Part shown: positions 1 to 8,613 of the stretch, in pieces
How the letters are laid out: each line of letters opens with the position of its first letter
Position numbering within the stretch: position 1 is the stretch's first letter
Assembly: GCA_934394545.1 (NCBI GenBank)
Contig: CAKRRG010000007.1
Location: 1-64,000, forward strand
Reading direction: 5' to 3'
DNA: 64,000 nt
Source of the DNA: an uncultured Blautia sp.
GTDB lineage: Bacteria; Bacillota; Clostridia; Lachnospirales; Lachnospiraceae
Position numbers and translations under genes: made by a program
Notes under the pieces: generated by a model
The model's database searches: none
Seen by the model: the letters and a program-made list of their open reading frames with translations, nothing else
Told to the model about the DNA's origin: nothing

Positions 1-854
<854 letters not shown>

Positions 855-871
855 TTACTTTACTTAAATTA

Positions 872-900
872 TTTATATTATAGCCTATTTTCACATACAA
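872..900 (-). promoter_or_regulatory. Sigma-A promoter of glpK
   Basis: On the minus strand TTGTAT (895-900) and TATAAA (872-877) are separated by exactly 17 bp, about 30 bp upstream of the glpK start. No cre-like catabolite site was recognised beside it. Confidence 0.6.
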
Positions 901-914
901 GAAAATACCTTAAC

Positions 915-1249
915 TTGCTATTTTGTGGGTTGAAAAGTTCTTCAGGGGGGACGCATTTGGACAATGCGGGATACCAACTACGTCACCACACCCCCATTGT
1001 TGTCGTTACTGTTTCTTTCTTCCCTTTCCAGTAACCAGCGATTTTGCAATGTATATTCATGTAGCCGTGCATTTCAGGAGCGGTTTTAGTGGAGGCGAGA
1101 TCCATGACTTACGGAGACTTAGGCACGAAGGCTCTCCTGAGCGTCTTAGTCGTAGTTAGTCATTAGCTTGTCGGAACGTTGCTCCGCACGGCGGTGAATA
1201 TACATTGTGAAATCGCGTACGGGGTAACGACCAATACACAAAATAGCAA
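915..1249. repeat. 335-bp MITE-like element with nested inverted repeats
   Basis: A perfect 13-bp terminal inverted repeat bounds the element: TTGCTATTTTGTG at 915-927 and its reverse complement at 1237-1249. A second pair lies inside (GTCGTTAC 1002-1009 / GTAACGAC 1224-1231), and a third, 20 of 22 matching, at 1038-1059 / 1195-1216. The left arm is longer and carries its own stem-loop, with GGGGG/CCCCC at 945-949/991-995 and CGCATT/AATGCG at 952-957/963-968. No credible protein is encoded. It fills the glpK-uppP gap and its right end abuts the T-run of the uppP terminator. A target-site duplication is not clear. It resembles a non-autonomous mobile element; an RNA role is possible. Confidence 0.6.
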
Positions 1250-1288
1250 AAACGCCAGCCCGGGAAGTTCTCTTCTCAGGCTGACGCC
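1244..1288 (-). terminator. Rho-independent terminator of uppP
   Basis: Minus strand: GGCGTCAGCC at the 5' side pairs with GGGCTGGCG at the 3' side (1253-1288) with some G-U pairs, followed by TTTTTGCTATTTT. It lies about 20 bp after the uppP stop codon; its T-run merges with the end of the inverted-repeat element. Confidence 0.65.
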
Positions 1289-1308
1289 GAATTCTCTTAT
1301 ATGTAATT

Positions 1309-2211
1309 TTATGCCAGTAAGGTTTTACCAAGGAAATAAGCCAGAACCAGTACACCGAGCACGATTCTATACCATCCAAATACCTTGAAATCATGTTTCT
1401 TAATGTATCCCATCAGGAACTTAATTGCAAGAATGGAAACTACAAAAGCAACTACCATACCGATTACAAGGATCATTACCTCTGTACCGGTAAAGCCAAA
1501 GCCAAATTTCACAAGCTTTAAAAGGCTGGCCCCAAACATAACCGGAATACCAAGGAAGAAGGTAAATTCAGCAGCAACAGTACGTGATGTTCCAACCAGG
1601 ATTCCTCCGATAATAGTGGAACCGGATCGGGAAGTACCCGGAATGACGGAAAGTACCTGGAAGCAGCCGATGAGAAATGCTGTCTTAAAGGATAAATCTT
1701 CCAGCTCTGTACACTGCGGCTCTCTGCCTTTATTATAGTTTTCCACAATAATAAACAAAACACCGTAAACGATCAATGCAATGGCAACTACCACATAGTT
1801 ATTGAAATGTTCTTCAATAAAATCATCAAATGGAAGCGCGATTATGATGGTAGGCAGACACGCTACTACAATTTTAAACCAGAGCATCCATTTCTCTTTA
1901 TCGCAGAAACGCTCCACAAAGTTCAGGATTACCTGTGCCCATTTCGGCTTCTTCGCAATGGCCATCTGGGTTCTTCTTGGAAGCTTCTTTATATAAAAAG
2001 GCCAAAGCTTATTCCAATATAAAACAACAACTGCAAGTATGGCTCCAAGCTGAATCACTACCAGAAATACATCCATAAAATCCCTGGAAACATTCAGATG
2101 AAGGAACTCATCTACCAGGATCATATGTCCAGTACTGCTGATGGGAAGCCATTCTGTAATTCCCTCCACAATACCAAGGAAAATTACCTTTAAAAGCTCG
2201 ATAATATCCAT
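1309..2211 (-). CDS. uppP: Undecaprenyl-diphosphatase
   Basis: A 300-residue polytopic membrane protein of the UppP/BacA family. It dephosphorylates undecaprenyl pyrophosphate at the membrane, recycling the lipid carrier used for peptidoglycan and surface polysaccharides; overproduction gives bacitracin resistance in other bacteria. The two family motifs are present: [14 protein letters not shown] at residues 16-29, and [13 protein letters not shown] near residue 190. The ATG at 2211 (MDIIELLK) is chosen because AAGGGG lies 8 nt upstream; an in-frame codon at 2259 would add 16 atypical residues. It is flanked by the carB terminator upstream and its own terminator downstream, so it is probably monocistronic. 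It is functionally linked to the polysaccharide genes 10 kb away. Confidence 0.95.
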   Translation of the reverse strand: MDIIELLKVIFLGIVEGITEWLPISSTGHMILVDEFLHLNVSRDFMDVFLVVIQLGAILAVVVLYWNKLWPFYIKKLPRRTQMAIAKKPKWAQVILNFVERFCDKEKWMLWFKIVVACLPTIIIALPFDDFIEEHFNNYVVVAIALIVYGVLFIIVENYNKGREPQCTELEDLSFKTAFLIGCFQVLSVIPGTSRSGSTIIGGILVGTSRTVAAEFTFFLGIPVMFGASLLKLVKFGFGFTGTEVMILVIGMVVAFVVSILAIKFLMGYIKKHDFKVFGWYRIVLGVLVLAYFLGKTLLA

Positions 2212-2262
2212 TTCTACCCCTTTCTTATGAATGCACTCTCTGTACACCCACTTTAACAAAAT

Positions 2263-2292
2263 GAGGACGGAGACTTAAACTTCTCCGTCCTC
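2263..2292 (-). terminator. Terminator after carB
   Basis: A perfect 11-bp stem (GAGGACGGAGA / TCTCCGTCCTC) with an 8-nt loop, followed on the minus strand by ATTTTGTT. It lies about 95 bp after the carB stop and separates the carAB unit from uppP. Confidence 0.8.
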
Positions 2293-2384
2293 TTTAGTAT
2301 ATTACAGAAAGTATTTTTCGTAAACTTGTATTTTATTTTTTCTACAATTTTTACTATAAAAATCCCAGACTGCACACACTTTCT

Positions 2385-5300
2385 TTATCTTCTCGCAATT
2401 GTTGCAATATCAATCAGGCTTAAGCAATTGGCATCTGTATTTTCAAGACTGGTCACAAGCGCTTCTGCAGTATCAAGGCTGGTGAGAACATTTACACCTG
2501 TCTCAATGGCATTACGTCTGATCACGAAACCATCCTTCTGATGATCAACACCCTGAGACGGAATATCGATAACTACATCGATCTTGTGTCCAAGGATCAG
2601 GTCCATAAGGTTCGGTGCAGGCTGCTCCAGTTTATTGGTACGGATTACCTTAACACCATGCTCTTTCAGAGTTTTTGCAGTTCCTCTGGTTGCATAGATA
2701 CGGTATCCAAGAGCCTCGAATCTCTTGGCGATCGGAACAGCATCCTCCTGCTCTTCCGGTCTTACAGTCATGATCATGTTCTTATGCTTCGGCAGACGGA
2801 TTCCAGCCCCAAGGAATGCTTTGTAAAGGGCTTCGTTAAAGGTCTCTGCTATACCAAGGCACTCTCCTGTAGACTTCATCTCCGGTCCAAGGCTGATATC
2901 AGCGCCACGAATCTTCTCGAAGGAGAATACCGGCATCTTGATGGCAATATGTTTTGCCTCTGGCTGAAGTCCTGGCTCATAGCCCATATCCTTCAGTTTG
3001 TATCCAAGGATTACCTTTGTTGCCAGCGGTACGATCGGGATTCCGGTAACCTTGCTGATGTAAGGCACCGTACGGCTGGAACGTGGATTCACCTCAATTA
3101 CATATACGTCATCTCCAAGAACGATAAACTGGATATTGATCATACCCACTACATGAAGTGCTCTTGCAAGACGTCTGGTGTACTCTGCAATTGTCTCTTT
3201 TGCCTTCTCACTGATGGTTCTTGCCGGATATACGGAAATACTGTCACCGGAGTGGATTCCGGCACGCTCAATATGTTCCATAATACCAGGGATCAGGATG
3301 TCCTCACCATCGCAAACAGCATCAACCTCGATTTCTTTTCCCATCAGGTACTTGTCAACAAGAATTGGATGCTCCTGTGCGATCTGGTTGATGATTCCAA
3401 TATATTCATCTACATCCTCATCACTTACAGCGATTCGCATACCCTGACCACCAAGTACATAGGAAGGACGAACCAGAACCGGATAGCCCAGCTCATTCGC
3501 CGCCTTTTTCGCCTCTTCTGCTGTAAATACAGTGTGTCCCTTTGGTCTCGGGATCTGGCATTTCTCCAGGATCTCATCGAACAGCTCACGGTCCTCAGCT
3601 GCGTCTACATTCTCAGCAGATGTTCCAAGGATCTTCACACCCATCTTTGTAAGGGCCTCTGTAAGCTTAATTGCAGTCTGTCCACCGAACTGTACAACAG
3701 CTCCGTCCGGTTTCTCAATATTTACAATGTTCTCAACATCTTCCGGTGTAAGAGGCTCGAAATACAGCTTATCTGCAATATCGAAGTCTGTACTAACTGT
3801 CTCTGGGTTGTTGTTGATAATGATCGTCTCATAGCCTTCTTTTGCAAACGCCCAGGTACAATGTACAGAGCAGAAGTCAAACTCAATACCCTGTCCGATA
3901 CGGATCGGACCGGAACCAAGTACCAGGATCTTTTTCTTATCCGGTGTGGCAATTGCCTCATTCTCAGTGCCTTCATCACCATATACAGAATAGTAATATG
4001 GAGTTGCAGCTGCAAACTCTGCTGCACAGGTATCTACCATCTTATAAGCAGCCTTGATACCGTAATCTGCACGAAGATCTTTGATCTCTTCTTCTGTTTT
4101 GCCTGTAAGGCGGGCAATGATGTAGTCCGGGAACTCCATGCGTTTTGCTTCCAGAAGAAGCTCTTTGGTAAGCTTTCTGTTCTTCAGGGCATTTTCCATT
4201 CCAACCAGGATTGCCAGCTTATCAATGAACCAGATATCAATCTGCGTGATGTCATGAAGCATGGACTGCGGCATACCACGGCGGATTGCCTCTGCAAGCT
4301 TCCAGATTCTGCGGTCGTCTACGATTGCCAGTTCAGCAAGCAGTTCCTCGTCTGTAAGCTGAGTAAAATCATAGGACATAAGGCTGTCTACATGCTGCTC
4401 CAGGGAACGGATTGCTTTCATAAGAGCGCCCTCAAAGTTATGGCAGATACTCATAACCTCACCGGTAGCTTTCATCTGAGTGGTAAGGGTTCTCTTAGCT
4501 GTTATAAATTTATCAAACGGAAGTCTCGGAATCTTAACTACGCAGTAATCGAGCATTGGCTCAAAGCTTGCGTATGTTTTTCCGGTGATAGCATTCGGAA
4601 TTTCATCCAGTGTATAGCCAAGTGCGATTTTCGCAGCAACCTTCGCAATGGGATAACCGGTAGCCTTACTTGCAAGTGCTGAAGAACGGCTTACACGAGG
4701 ATTTACCTCGATGACACAGTACTCAAAGCTGTCTGGCTTCAACGCATACTGAACGTTACAGCCACCAGTGATTCCAAGCTCTGTAATGATATTCAGGGCA
4801 GAGGTACGGAGCATCTGATACTCTTTGTCTCCAAGTGTCTGTGATGGAGCAACTACGATGGAGTCTCCTGTGTGAACACCAACTGGGTCGATATTCTCCA
4901 TGTTGCAGACTGTGATGCAGTTTCCTGCACCGTCACGCATTACCTCATACTCGATTTCTTTCCATCCTGCGATACAACGCTCTACCAGAACCTCCCCAAC
5001 ACGAGAAAGACGAAGACCATTCTCCAGGATTTCACGAAGTTCAAATTCATTGTGAGCAATACCACCGCCGCTTCCACCAAGGGTATAAGCAGGACGCAGA
5101 ACAACCGGATAACCAATGGAATTGGTAAATGCAAGTCCATCTTCTACAGTGGTAACAACCTTAGAAGCTGCAACTGGCTCGCCGATTTTCTCCATGGTAT
5201 CTTTAAACTCCTGACGATCCTCAGCCTTCTTGATAGTCTGAGCTGTAGTACCGATCAGTCTCACATTATGCTCTTTCAGGAAACCTTTCTCATCCAGCTC

Positions 5301-5600
5301 CATAGCAAGGTTCAGACCTGCCTGACCTCCCAGAGTAGGAAGAACACTATCCGGCTTCTCCTTCAGGATCAGCTGCTCTACCACTTCTACTGTAAGAGGC
5401 TCAATATATACACGGTCTGCAATGTCTTTATCTGTCATGATAGTAGCCGGATTAGAGTTCAGAAGAACTACCTCCAGACCTTCCTCCTTCAAGGAACGGC
5501 AAGCCTGTGTTCCTGCATAGTCAAACTCCGCTGCCTGGCCGATGATGATCGGACCTGAACCAATAACAAGTACTTTTTTAATGTCTTTATTTCTTGGCAT
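2385..5600 (-). CDS. carB: Carbamoyl-phosphate synthase large subunit
   Basis: At 1071 residues this matches full-length CarB. It makes carbamoyl phosphate from bicarbonate, two ATP and the ammonia passed from CarA, feeding pyrimidine and arginine synthesis. The two homologous halves each open with a conserved nucleotide-binding motif (VLVIGSGPIIIGQAAEFDYAG near residue 10, VLGSGPIRIGQGIEFDFCSV near 560) and carry ATP-grasp domains, with an MGS-like regulatory domain at the C-terminus. The start ATG overlaps the carA stop as TAATG, and its ribosome site GGGAGG lies inside the end of carA, so the subunits are translationally coupled. A terminator follows at 2263-2292. Nothing looks truncated. 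Confidence 0.98.
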   Translation of the reverse strand: MPRNKDIKKVLVIGSGPIIIGQAAEFDYAGTQACRSLKEEGLEVVLLNSNPATIMTDKDIADRVYIEPLTVEVVEQLILKEKPDSVLPTLGGQAGLNLAMELDEKGFLKEHNVRLIGTTAQTIKKAEDRQEFKDTMEKIGEPVAASKVVTTVEDGLAFTNSIGYPVVLRPAYTLGGSGGGIAHNEFELREILENGLRLSRVGEVLVERCIAGWKEIEYEVMRDGAGNCITVCNMENIDPVGVHTGDSIVVAPSQTLGDKEYQMLRTSALNIITELGITGGCNVQYALKPDSFEYCVIEVNPRVSRSSALASKATGYPIAKVAAKIALGYTLDEIPNAITGKTYASFEPMLDYCVVKIPRLPFDKFITAKRTLTTQMKATGEVMSICHNFEGALMKAIRSLEQHVDSLMSYDFTQLTDEELLAELAIVDDRRIWKLAEAIRRGMPQSMLHDITQIDIWFIDKLAILVGMENALKNRKLTKELLLEAKRMEFPDYIIARLTGKTEEEIKDLRADYGIKAAYKMVDTCAAEFAAATPYYYSVYGDEGTENEAIATPDKKKILVLGSGPIRIGQGIEFDFCSVHCTWAFAKEGYETIIINNNPETVSTDFDIADKLYFEPLTPEDVENIVNIEKPDGAVVQFGGQTAIKLTEALTKMGVKILGTSAENVDAAEDRELFDEILEKCQIPRPKGHTVFTAEEAKKAANELGYPVLVRPSYVLGGQGMRIAVSDEDVDEYIGIINQIAQEHPILVDKYLMGKEIEVDAVCDGEDILIPGIMEHIERAGIHSGDSISVYPARTISEKAKETIAEYTRRLARALHVVGMINIQFIVLGDDVYVIEVNPRSSRTVPYISKVTGIPIVPLATKVILGYKLKDMGYEPGLQPEAKHIAIKMPVFSFEKIRGADISLGPEMKSTGECLGIAETFNEALYKAFLGAGIRLPKHKNMIMTVRPEEQEDAVPIAKRFEALGYRIYATRGTAKTLKEHGVKVIRTNKLEQPAPNLMDLILGHKIDVVIDIPSQGVDHQKDGFVIRRNAIETGVNVLTSLDTAEALVTSLENTDANCLSLIDIATIARR

Positions 5601-6676
5601 TATTTATTTCCTCCCATCATATCCATAAATCTATCAAACAGGTATCCGGAATCCTGCGGTCCCGGGCATGCCTCCGGATGGAACTGTACAGTGAAAATAT
5701 TCTTTCCAACGTATGCCATTCCTTCATTTGTACCATCGTTTACATTCACAAATGCAGGATGTGCAATATTCTTCTCCTCAAGATCCTTGGCATCTACTAC
5801 ATAGCCATGGTTCTGGGATGAAATGTAAACCCGGCCTGTTGCAAGATCTTTTACCGGATGGTTTCCACCACGATGACCATACTTCATCTTATACGTATCT
5901 CCGCCTGTGGCAAGTGCCATCAGCTGATGTCCCAGACAGATTGCAAAAATCGGTACCTCAGAATCATAAAGCTTCTTTACTTCTTTAATAATAGAAGTAC
6001 ATTCCTTCGGATCTCCAGGGCCGTTACTAAGCATGATTCCGTCTGGAGCATCTGCCAGAATCTCTTCTGCCGGTGTAAGAGCCGGATAAATCGTTACCTG
6101 ACATCCGCGCGCATTCAAAGAACGGGCAATGTTGCGCTTAGCGCCAAAGTCCATGAGTGCAACCTTCGGACCATTTCCCGGAAGGATTTCTTTTTCACGG
6201 CAGGTTACCTTTTCTACTACTTTACCAGTTGTATATGCTTTTAACTTGGGGAGAATTGCGTTTAAGTCATAATTTTCATCCACTGTGATCATACCGTTCA
6301 TGGTACCCTTCTCACGGAGGATCTTGGTAAGAGCTCTGGTGTCGATTCCTGCGATTCCAGGAATATCATGTTTGGTCAAGAAATGCTGAATGGTGTCAAC
6401 GCTTCTGAAATTGCTTGGAACACGGGATAATTCACGTACAATAAACGCATCGATCCACGGTCTTGTGGATTCCTGGTCATCATAACAGATTCCGTAGTTT
6501 CCTATTAATGGATAGGTCATGCATACAGCCTGCCCTGCGTAAGAGGGGTCGGTCATTACCTCCAGATAACCAGTCATGGAAGTATTAAAAACGATCTCAC
6601 TGATGACTTCCCTTGCAGAGCCAATGCTGGTTCCTGTAAATACATGGCCATCTTCTAATATCAGAAATGCTTTCAT
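5600..6676 (-). CDS. carA: Carbamoyl-phosphate synthase small (glutaminase) subunit
   Basis: A 358-residue class I glutamine amidotransferase subunit that hydrolyses glutamine and delivers ammonia to CarB. The N-terminal CPSase domain includes the motif FNTSMTGYLE. The glutaminase domain has the nucleophile-elbow motif FAICLGHQ with the catalytic Cys, and the catalytic His/Glu in the late FHPEACPGP motif. The start is supported by GGGAG 7 nt upstream. A promoter lies at 6721-6749; the predicted leader is only about 38 nt, too short for a PyrR attenuator. Regulation by an upstream operator cannot be excluded. Arginine genes at 57.6-63.6 kb use the same product. Confidence 0.98.
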   Translation of the reverse strand: MKAFLILEDGHVFTGTSIGSAREVISEIVFNTSMTGYLEVMTDPSYAGQAVCMTYPLIGNYGICYDDQESTRPWIDAFIVRELSRVPSNFRSVDTIQHFLTKHDIPGIAGIDTRALTKILREKGTMNGMITVDENYDLNAILPKLKAYTTGKVVEKVTCREKEILPGNGPKVALMDFGAKRNIARSLNARGCQVTIYPALTPAEEILADAPDGIMLSNGPGDPKECTSIIKEVKKLYDSEVPIFAICLGHQLMALATGGDTYKMKYGHRGGNHPVKDLATGRVYISSQNHGYVVDAKDLEEKNIAHPAFVNVNDGTNEGMAYVGKNIFTVQFHPEACPGPQDSGYLFDRFMDMMGGNK

Positions 6677-6720
6677 ACAATCTCCCTTTCTTATGTCGTA
6701 TTTTATCCTAAATCTTCAAG

Positions 6721-6749
6721 ATTGTATCATAGGGAAATACTTTTTTCAA
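6721..6749 (-). promoter_or_regulatory. Sigma-A promoter of carAB
   Basis: TTGAAA (6744-6749), 17 bp, TACAAT (6721-6726) on the minus strand, with an extended -10 (TGA before TACAAT). The predicted start is about 38 nt before the carA ATG. Confidence 0.8.
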
Positions 6750-6761
6750 CAAAATAAAGGC

Positions 6762-6803
6762 AAAAAAAAATTCTGTTGTGCATAAAAAAATTGCACAACA
6801 GAA
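6762..6803 (-). terminator. Strong hairpin terminator between tRNA-Leu and carA
   Basis: TTCTGTTGTGCA (6771-6782) pairs perfectly with TGCACAACAGAA (6792-6803) around a short loop. On the minus strand nine T follow (6762-6770). It ends transcripts coming from the tRNA side before the carA promoter; an A/T-rich run on the other side could make it weakly bidirectional. Confidence 0.8.
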
Positions 6804-6852
6804 AAAAGTTACAGGATCAGAGCCGCTAAAAAATGAACACTTATTATCCACA
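6762..6852 (-). ncRNA. Candidate orphan small RNA, about 90 nt
   Basis: A promoter-like pair TTGTTA (6882-6887), 17 bp, TATAAT (6859-6864) lies just downstream of the tRNA-Leu gene on the same strand. The next terminator is the hairpin at 6762-6803, so a transcript of about 90 nt is predicted with no supported reading frame. It could equally be a chance promoter match, or the DNA may only be tRNA 3' trailer. Low confidence. Confidence 0.25.
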
Positions 6853-6901
6853 GCCAACATTATAAGCAGCTCTTGTATTCGTAACAAAAGAAAAAAAATA
6901 A

Positions 6902-6985
6902 TGCAGGAGATGGGACTTGAACCCACACGATCTTGCGACCACAGGCACCTGAAGCCTGCGCGTCTGCCAATTCCGCCACTCCTGC
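6902..6985 (-). tRNA. tRNA-Leu, anticodon CAG
   Basis: The minus strand folds as a class II (long variable arm) tRNA: acceptor GCAGGAG pairs with CTCCTGC, the D-arm contains the usual GCGGAATTGGCAGACGC pattern, and the anticodon stem CAGGC/GCCTG holds loop TTCAGGT with anticodon CAG. A leucine-type variable arm and a T-arm (GTGGG TTCAAGT CCCAT, with one imperfect closing pair) follow. It reads CUG codons. The discriminator base is A, and CCA is not encoded (TTA follows), so CCA must be added enzymatically. Confidence 0.95.
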
Positions 6986-7025
6986 ATTTCTTATGTTTCA
7001 GCCACTCTCTCGCGACTGCTTAATT

Positions 7026-7054
7026 ATAATACAACACATTCGAAGAAATGTCAA
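7026..7054 (-). promoter_or_regulatory. Sigma-A promoter of tRNA-Leu
   Basis: A consensus TTGACA (7049-7054), 17 bp, TATTAT (7026-7031), about 40 bp upstream of the mature tRNA 5' end. One of the strongest promoters in the window. Confidence 0.85.
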
Positions 7055-7185
7055 CAGTAATTTTCAAAAAAATTTGAAAAATTTAAAAAATATATTTTTG
7101 TCCTTTCAAAACTGAGTTCTGCAATTTATCGTTAGTCCATTTTGGTCTTTTTAATAACTCCACCAATGCTGCAAACTATAATGAA

Positions 7186-7219
7186 ATCAGTTGTCCTTTG
7201 TTTTTTCCAGACAGCTGAT
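7186..7219 (+). promoter_or_regulatory. Inverted repeat in the leader of the XRE regulator gene
   Basis: ATCAGTTGTC (7186-7195) and GACAGCTGAT (7210-7219) are inverted repeats matching at 9 of 10 positions with a 14-bp spacer, between a TATAAT-like -10 (7177-7182) and the regulator start. It may be an autoregulatory operator or an RNA hairpin; this is inference. Confidence 0.3.
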
Positions 7220-7252
7220 ACTACTTATACTTTTACACCAGAGAAATGAACT

Positions 7253-7504
7253 ATGATGTACAAAAGAATCCGAGAGCTGCGGGAAGATCATGATCTGACG
7301 CAAAAGTACATGGCTCACTATCTCAATGTAATCCAGCGAACCTACTCCCGTTATGAAAGAGGAGAACGAAATATTCCTCCTGATGTTTTATGTAAAATAG
7401 CGGATTTTTATAACGTGAGCGTGGATTACCTGCTAGAGCGTACAGATCAGAAGCAATCCTATCCGCCTTCACAGCTCTCCCAATCAAAAAGACACCCTCG
7501 CTAG
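7253..7504 (+). CDS. XRE-family helix-turn-helix regulator
   Basis: An 83-residue Cro/CI-type DNA-binding protein. Residues 3-62 form the HTH_3 domain: IRELREDHDLTQKYMAHYL, then the recognition-helix region QRTYSRYERGERNIPPDVL and the closing LCKIADFYNVSVDYLLER. A short hydrophilic Gln/Ser tail follows and no sensor or dimerisation domain is visible. Two consecutive ATG codons open the frame, and the ribosome site is weak (GAGAAATGAACT). An inverted repeat at 7186-7219 lies in its leader. Its stop codon sits inside the loop of the downstream bidirectional terminator. Target unknown; it is convergent with the LspA-like gene. Confidence 0.85.
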   Translation: MMYKRIRELREDHDLTQKYMAHYLNVIQRTYSRYERGERNIPPDVLCKIADFYNVSVDYLLERTDQKQSYPPSQLSQSKRHPR

Positions 7505-7527
7505 CTGCGTCCGGTGTCTTTTTGATT
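7482..7527. terminator. Bidirectional terminator between xre and the lspA-like gene
   Basis: AATCAAAAAGACACC (7482-7496) and its exact reverse complement (7513-7527) flank a 16-bp loop that contains the XRE stop codon. T-runs exist on both strands, so it can stop both convergent units. Confidence 0.85.
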
Positions 7528-7537
7528 CTATGTCTTT

Positions 7538-8005
7538 TTATTTTTTATTCTTATCAGGAAGTAAGCTTCCAACTGCCCACAGAACGGAACCTATGGCAAT
7601 ACACACATCCGAAAAATTAAAAACCATCTTACGAATATTCTTATTCTTCACATTCAGACTCATATAATCTGTAACATAACCTTTATTCCGGCGATCTGTA
7701 TAATTAGACATTCCACCGCCCAGCACCATAGAAAGACCGACTCTTCCAAGCTTATTTCGGCCATGAACAAGCTGATGCCAGTATTCTCCTGCTACGCAGC
7801 CAAGTCCTGCTGCTGAGAGTTCCTGACAATTCTCCTGTCCAAGCTTCACCTTGCCAAGAACCATGTCCTTATTGTGACAGTTTCGAAGAATCAGCCGTCC
7901 TCCCAGCACTTCTTCCCTGCTTCCCTGAAGGCGGTTACTGTCAACGTATTCTTTTATTTTATGATCCAACAGAAAAACTCCGCCGGCAATTGTAAGAGAA
8001 AGCAT
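7538..8005 (-). CDS. Divergent signal peptidase II (LspA-like) protein
   Basis: A 155-residue protein resembling lipoprotein signal peptidase, the membrane aspartyl protease that cleaves prolipoproteins. The aligned blocks are LDHKIK (LspA LDxxTK), LGGGMSNYTDR with Asp104, VTDY, and VFNFSDVCI with Asp133; the two Asp match the catalytic pair. The usual NxGxAFG block is poorly kept, and only the first and last hydrophobic segments are strong, so it may be a specialised or weakened paralogue. Start at 8005 is preferred because TAAGGAGG lies 8 nt upstream; the frame is open to 8056 but would overlap the upstream gene. It follows the zinc-ribbon gene by 19 nt, in one unit. Confidence 0.65.
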   Translation of the reverse strand: MLSLTIAGGVFLLDHKIKEYVDSNRLQGSREEVLGGRLILRNCHNKDMVLGKVKLGQENCQELSAAGLGCVAGEYWHQLVHGRNKLGRVGLSMVLGGGMSNYTDRRNKGYVTDYMSLNVKNKNIRKMVFNFSDVCIAIGSVLWAVGSLLPDKNKK

Positions 8006-8024
8006 AACTGCTGCCTCCTTATCT

Positions 8025-8582
8025 TTATTGATTGGATTCCTCGTCTGTCGTTTCACCTATAATCTGGTCTGTCGTTTCGCTGGTATTTTCGTCCTTCATT
8101 TCTTCTGCGGTTTCAGCTGCAGCTGCCGGATTCTCTGCCTGGTTCTCCTCTGCTTCTGCCACAGTTTCTTCAGTCTCTGTGTCAACTACCTCTCCCTGGG
8201 CAGTCTCTGGTTCCGGGGTAGGGCATACAGAGCCGCAAAATGGGCAGAAGGAAACACTTCTGTCAACAGACCTGCCGCATGCCGGACAAATCTTCTGCCC
8301 CTTTAATTCAGCAGCGGAATCCTTATAACCAGCAATAATATCCATATGCTGCTGGATTTCCTCGCAGAATCCCTTTAGGGACTCCTCTACCTCTGTACCT
8401 TCTTTGTACTTCTCAAAGATCACATTTCCAATATCTGCTTTCAGTTTCTGGACTATCTGCTCCTCACTGGCAATTCTGCTTCTGATCTTCTGCGTTTCAT
8501 AGATCTGGCCGGCTTTTTTGCCAAGGTCCTTAGTTGTCCTGGTAATTGTGTCGCTTAACTCATCAAAAAAATCGCGTGCCAT
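8025..8582 (-). CDS. Zinc-ribbon protein with acidic tail, unknown function
   Basis: 185 residues in three parts. Residues 1-95 are mostly helical and charged, probably coiled coil. Residues 98-117 form a double-CxxC zinc ribbon (CPACGRSVDRSVSFCPFCG). Residues 120-185 are a low-complexity tail rich in Glu, Thr and Ala. No signal peptide or membrane segment is seen, so it should be cytoplasmic. AGGAGAGG lies just upstream of the start. It sits between clpX and the LspA-like gene and is probably co-transcribed with the latter. Many Clostridia carry similar zinc-ribbon proteins of unknown role; no function is proposed. Confidence 0.75.
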   Translation of the reverse strand: MARDFFDELSDTITRTTKDLGKKAGQIYETQKIRSRIASEEQIVQKLKADIGNVIFEKYKEGTEVEESLKGFCEEIQQHMDIIAGYKDSAAELKGQKICPACGRSVDRSVSFCPFCGSVCPTPEPETAQGEVVDTETEETVAEAEENQAENPAAAAETAEEMKDENTSETTDQIIGETTDEESNQ

Positions 8583-8613
8583 AATATCCTCTCCTTTTTA
8601 TATAAAAAGTGTG

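Noticed and set aside
923..1159. Short frames within the inverted-repeat element (plus strand, and 1146-1394 minus)
   Set aside because: They have no ribosome site and their similarity to each other is explained by the inverted repeat; the minus frame also runs into uppP.
2541..4682. A 713-codon open frame on the plus strand opposite carB
   Set aside because: It lies wholly antisense to the unmistakable carB, has no ribosome site, and its Cys/Leu/Ser-rich product matches nothing known; it is a codon-phase shadow.
6677..6760. PyrR-type attenuator or riboswitch before carA
   Set aside because: The leader is about 38 nt and lacks the binding loop and terminator; the hairpin at 6771-6803 lies upstream of the promoter.
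6708..6926. A 72-codon minus-strand frame across the carA promoter, hairpin and part of tRNA-Leu
   Set aside because: It overlaps a tRNA, a terminator and a promoter, and has no ribosome site.
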